Shown here piece by piece: positions 63,824 to 64,000 of a DNA stretch of 64,000 nt (position 1 is its first letter; each line of letters begins with the position of its first letter). The stretch is taken from positions 62,001 to 126,000 of the forward strand of contig NZ_DS990122.1 of NCBI RefSeq assembly GCF_000187895.1, given 5' to 3'. The notes under the pieces were generated by a model. That model was not told the origin of the DNA, ran no database searches, and was given only the letters and a program-made list of their open reading frames with translations. The DNA comes from Phocaeicola plebeius DSM 17135. Lineage in GTDB: Bacteria; Bacteroidota; Bacteroidia; Bacteroidales; Bacteroidaceae. The translations under genes and the position numbers were made by a program.

Positions 63824-64000
63824 TTATTTTTTACGTTTGCTGCGTTTAGCCCAACCTTCTTCTGAGAAATCAGGTTCCTCTCCACGAAGCGGTTGATTAT
63901 CCTGCTGGAAAAACTGTTTCCAGTCATCCTTTTTTTTCGGGCCGCGAGGACTGGTATACCCTCTTTCTTCCCGACTTGGTTTCTTCGCCTTCTCTACTTT
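63824..64000 (-). CDS. C-terminal end of an unidentified gene, continuing off the right edge
   Basis: The last 58 codons of a minus-strand gene; TAA at 63824-63826. The visible tail is basic and low in complexity (KVEKAKKPSREERGYTSPRG, then PKKKDDWKQFFQQDNQ, ending GWAKRSKRKK). Such lysine/arginine-rich tails occur on RNA-binding enzymes such as pseudouridine synthases or DEAD-box helicases in Bacteroidetes, but no domain is visible. It is not recognisable as rpoC. Confidence 0.6.
   Translation of the reverse strand, partial: KVEKAKKPSREERGYTSPRGPKKKDDWKQFFQQDNQPLRGEEPDFSEEGWAKRSKRKK

Overview
The window looks like chromosomal DNA of a gut-type Bacteroidales (Bacteroides/Phocaeicola-like). 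The signs are a SusC/SusD pair with secreted glycan-acting proteins, several copies of the Bacteroidetes -7 promoter element TAnnTTTG (two with a TTTG -33 box 19-20 bp upstream), mostly no Shine-Dalgarno sequence before start codons, and a Bacteroidetes-style str-S10-spc-alpha ribosomal cluster. No species can be assigned from sequence reading alone.

Layout. 1-1.5 kb: decayed IS256-type and IS66-type transposase remnants. 1.8-10.2 kb (AT-rich): the start of an exopolysaccharide locus on the minus strand (membrane LuxR-type regulator, Wza, Wzc-type tyrosine kinase, CpsB/YwqE-type phosphatase, HprK-like kinase, UDP-sugar epimerase), with a divergent membrane-embedded AraC-type regulator. 10.7-12.2 kb: Hsp20 and a CbpA-like J protein. 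12.2-12.8 kb: a 22-bp-period palindromic repeat array and a tRNA-Gly/tRNA-Leu unit. 12.8-25 kb: core genes (argH, SRPBCC protein, pyrE, comF-recX-prmC, ribD, a NUDIX / giant TPR / plugless outer-membrane barrel operon, an Lrp/AsnC regulator with DUF4491). A second 22-bp-period array follows, then buk-ptb.

27.5-39.4 kb (AT-rich): a sialic-acid utilisation locus on the minus strand. In transcription order it encodes a GntR/FCD regulator, a protein joining a NanM-like Kelch mutarotase to a sodium-solute symporter, a NanA-like lyase, SusC, SusD, a BNR propeller protein without the sialidase FRIP arginine, and a GH33-type sialidase. The implied route is: the sialidase frees sialic acid outside the inner membrane, SusCD imports sialoglycans or the free acid, the propeller domain mutarotates it, the fused symporter takes it into the cytoplasm, and NanA splits it to ManNAc and pyruvate. 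NanE-type ManNAc handling is not in the window. 39.7-44.8 kb: a secreted propeller hydrolase, a C26-M19 peptidase fusion, a glutaminyl-cyclase-like M28 lipoprotein and SufE.

45.0-63.1 kb: an unbroken minus-strand ribosomal supercluster from rpsL to rplQ, including fusA, secY, map, infA, rpmJ and rpoA. A strong promoter lies in front of rpsL, and hairpins sit in the rpsL-rpsG and fusA-rpsJ gaps. A DUF3467 gene and the 3' end of an unidentified gene close the right edge.

The most unusual items are the two 22-bp-period arrays, the HprK-like kinase inside the exopolysaccharide operon, the hexanucleotide repeat encoding the Wzc Tyr-Gly tail, the mutarotase-symporter fusion, the C26-M19 fusion, the arginine-lacking BNR protein, the TPR/barrel pair and a candidate GntR operator whose halves recur at susC. 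I saw no CRISPR array, prophage or complete mobile element.
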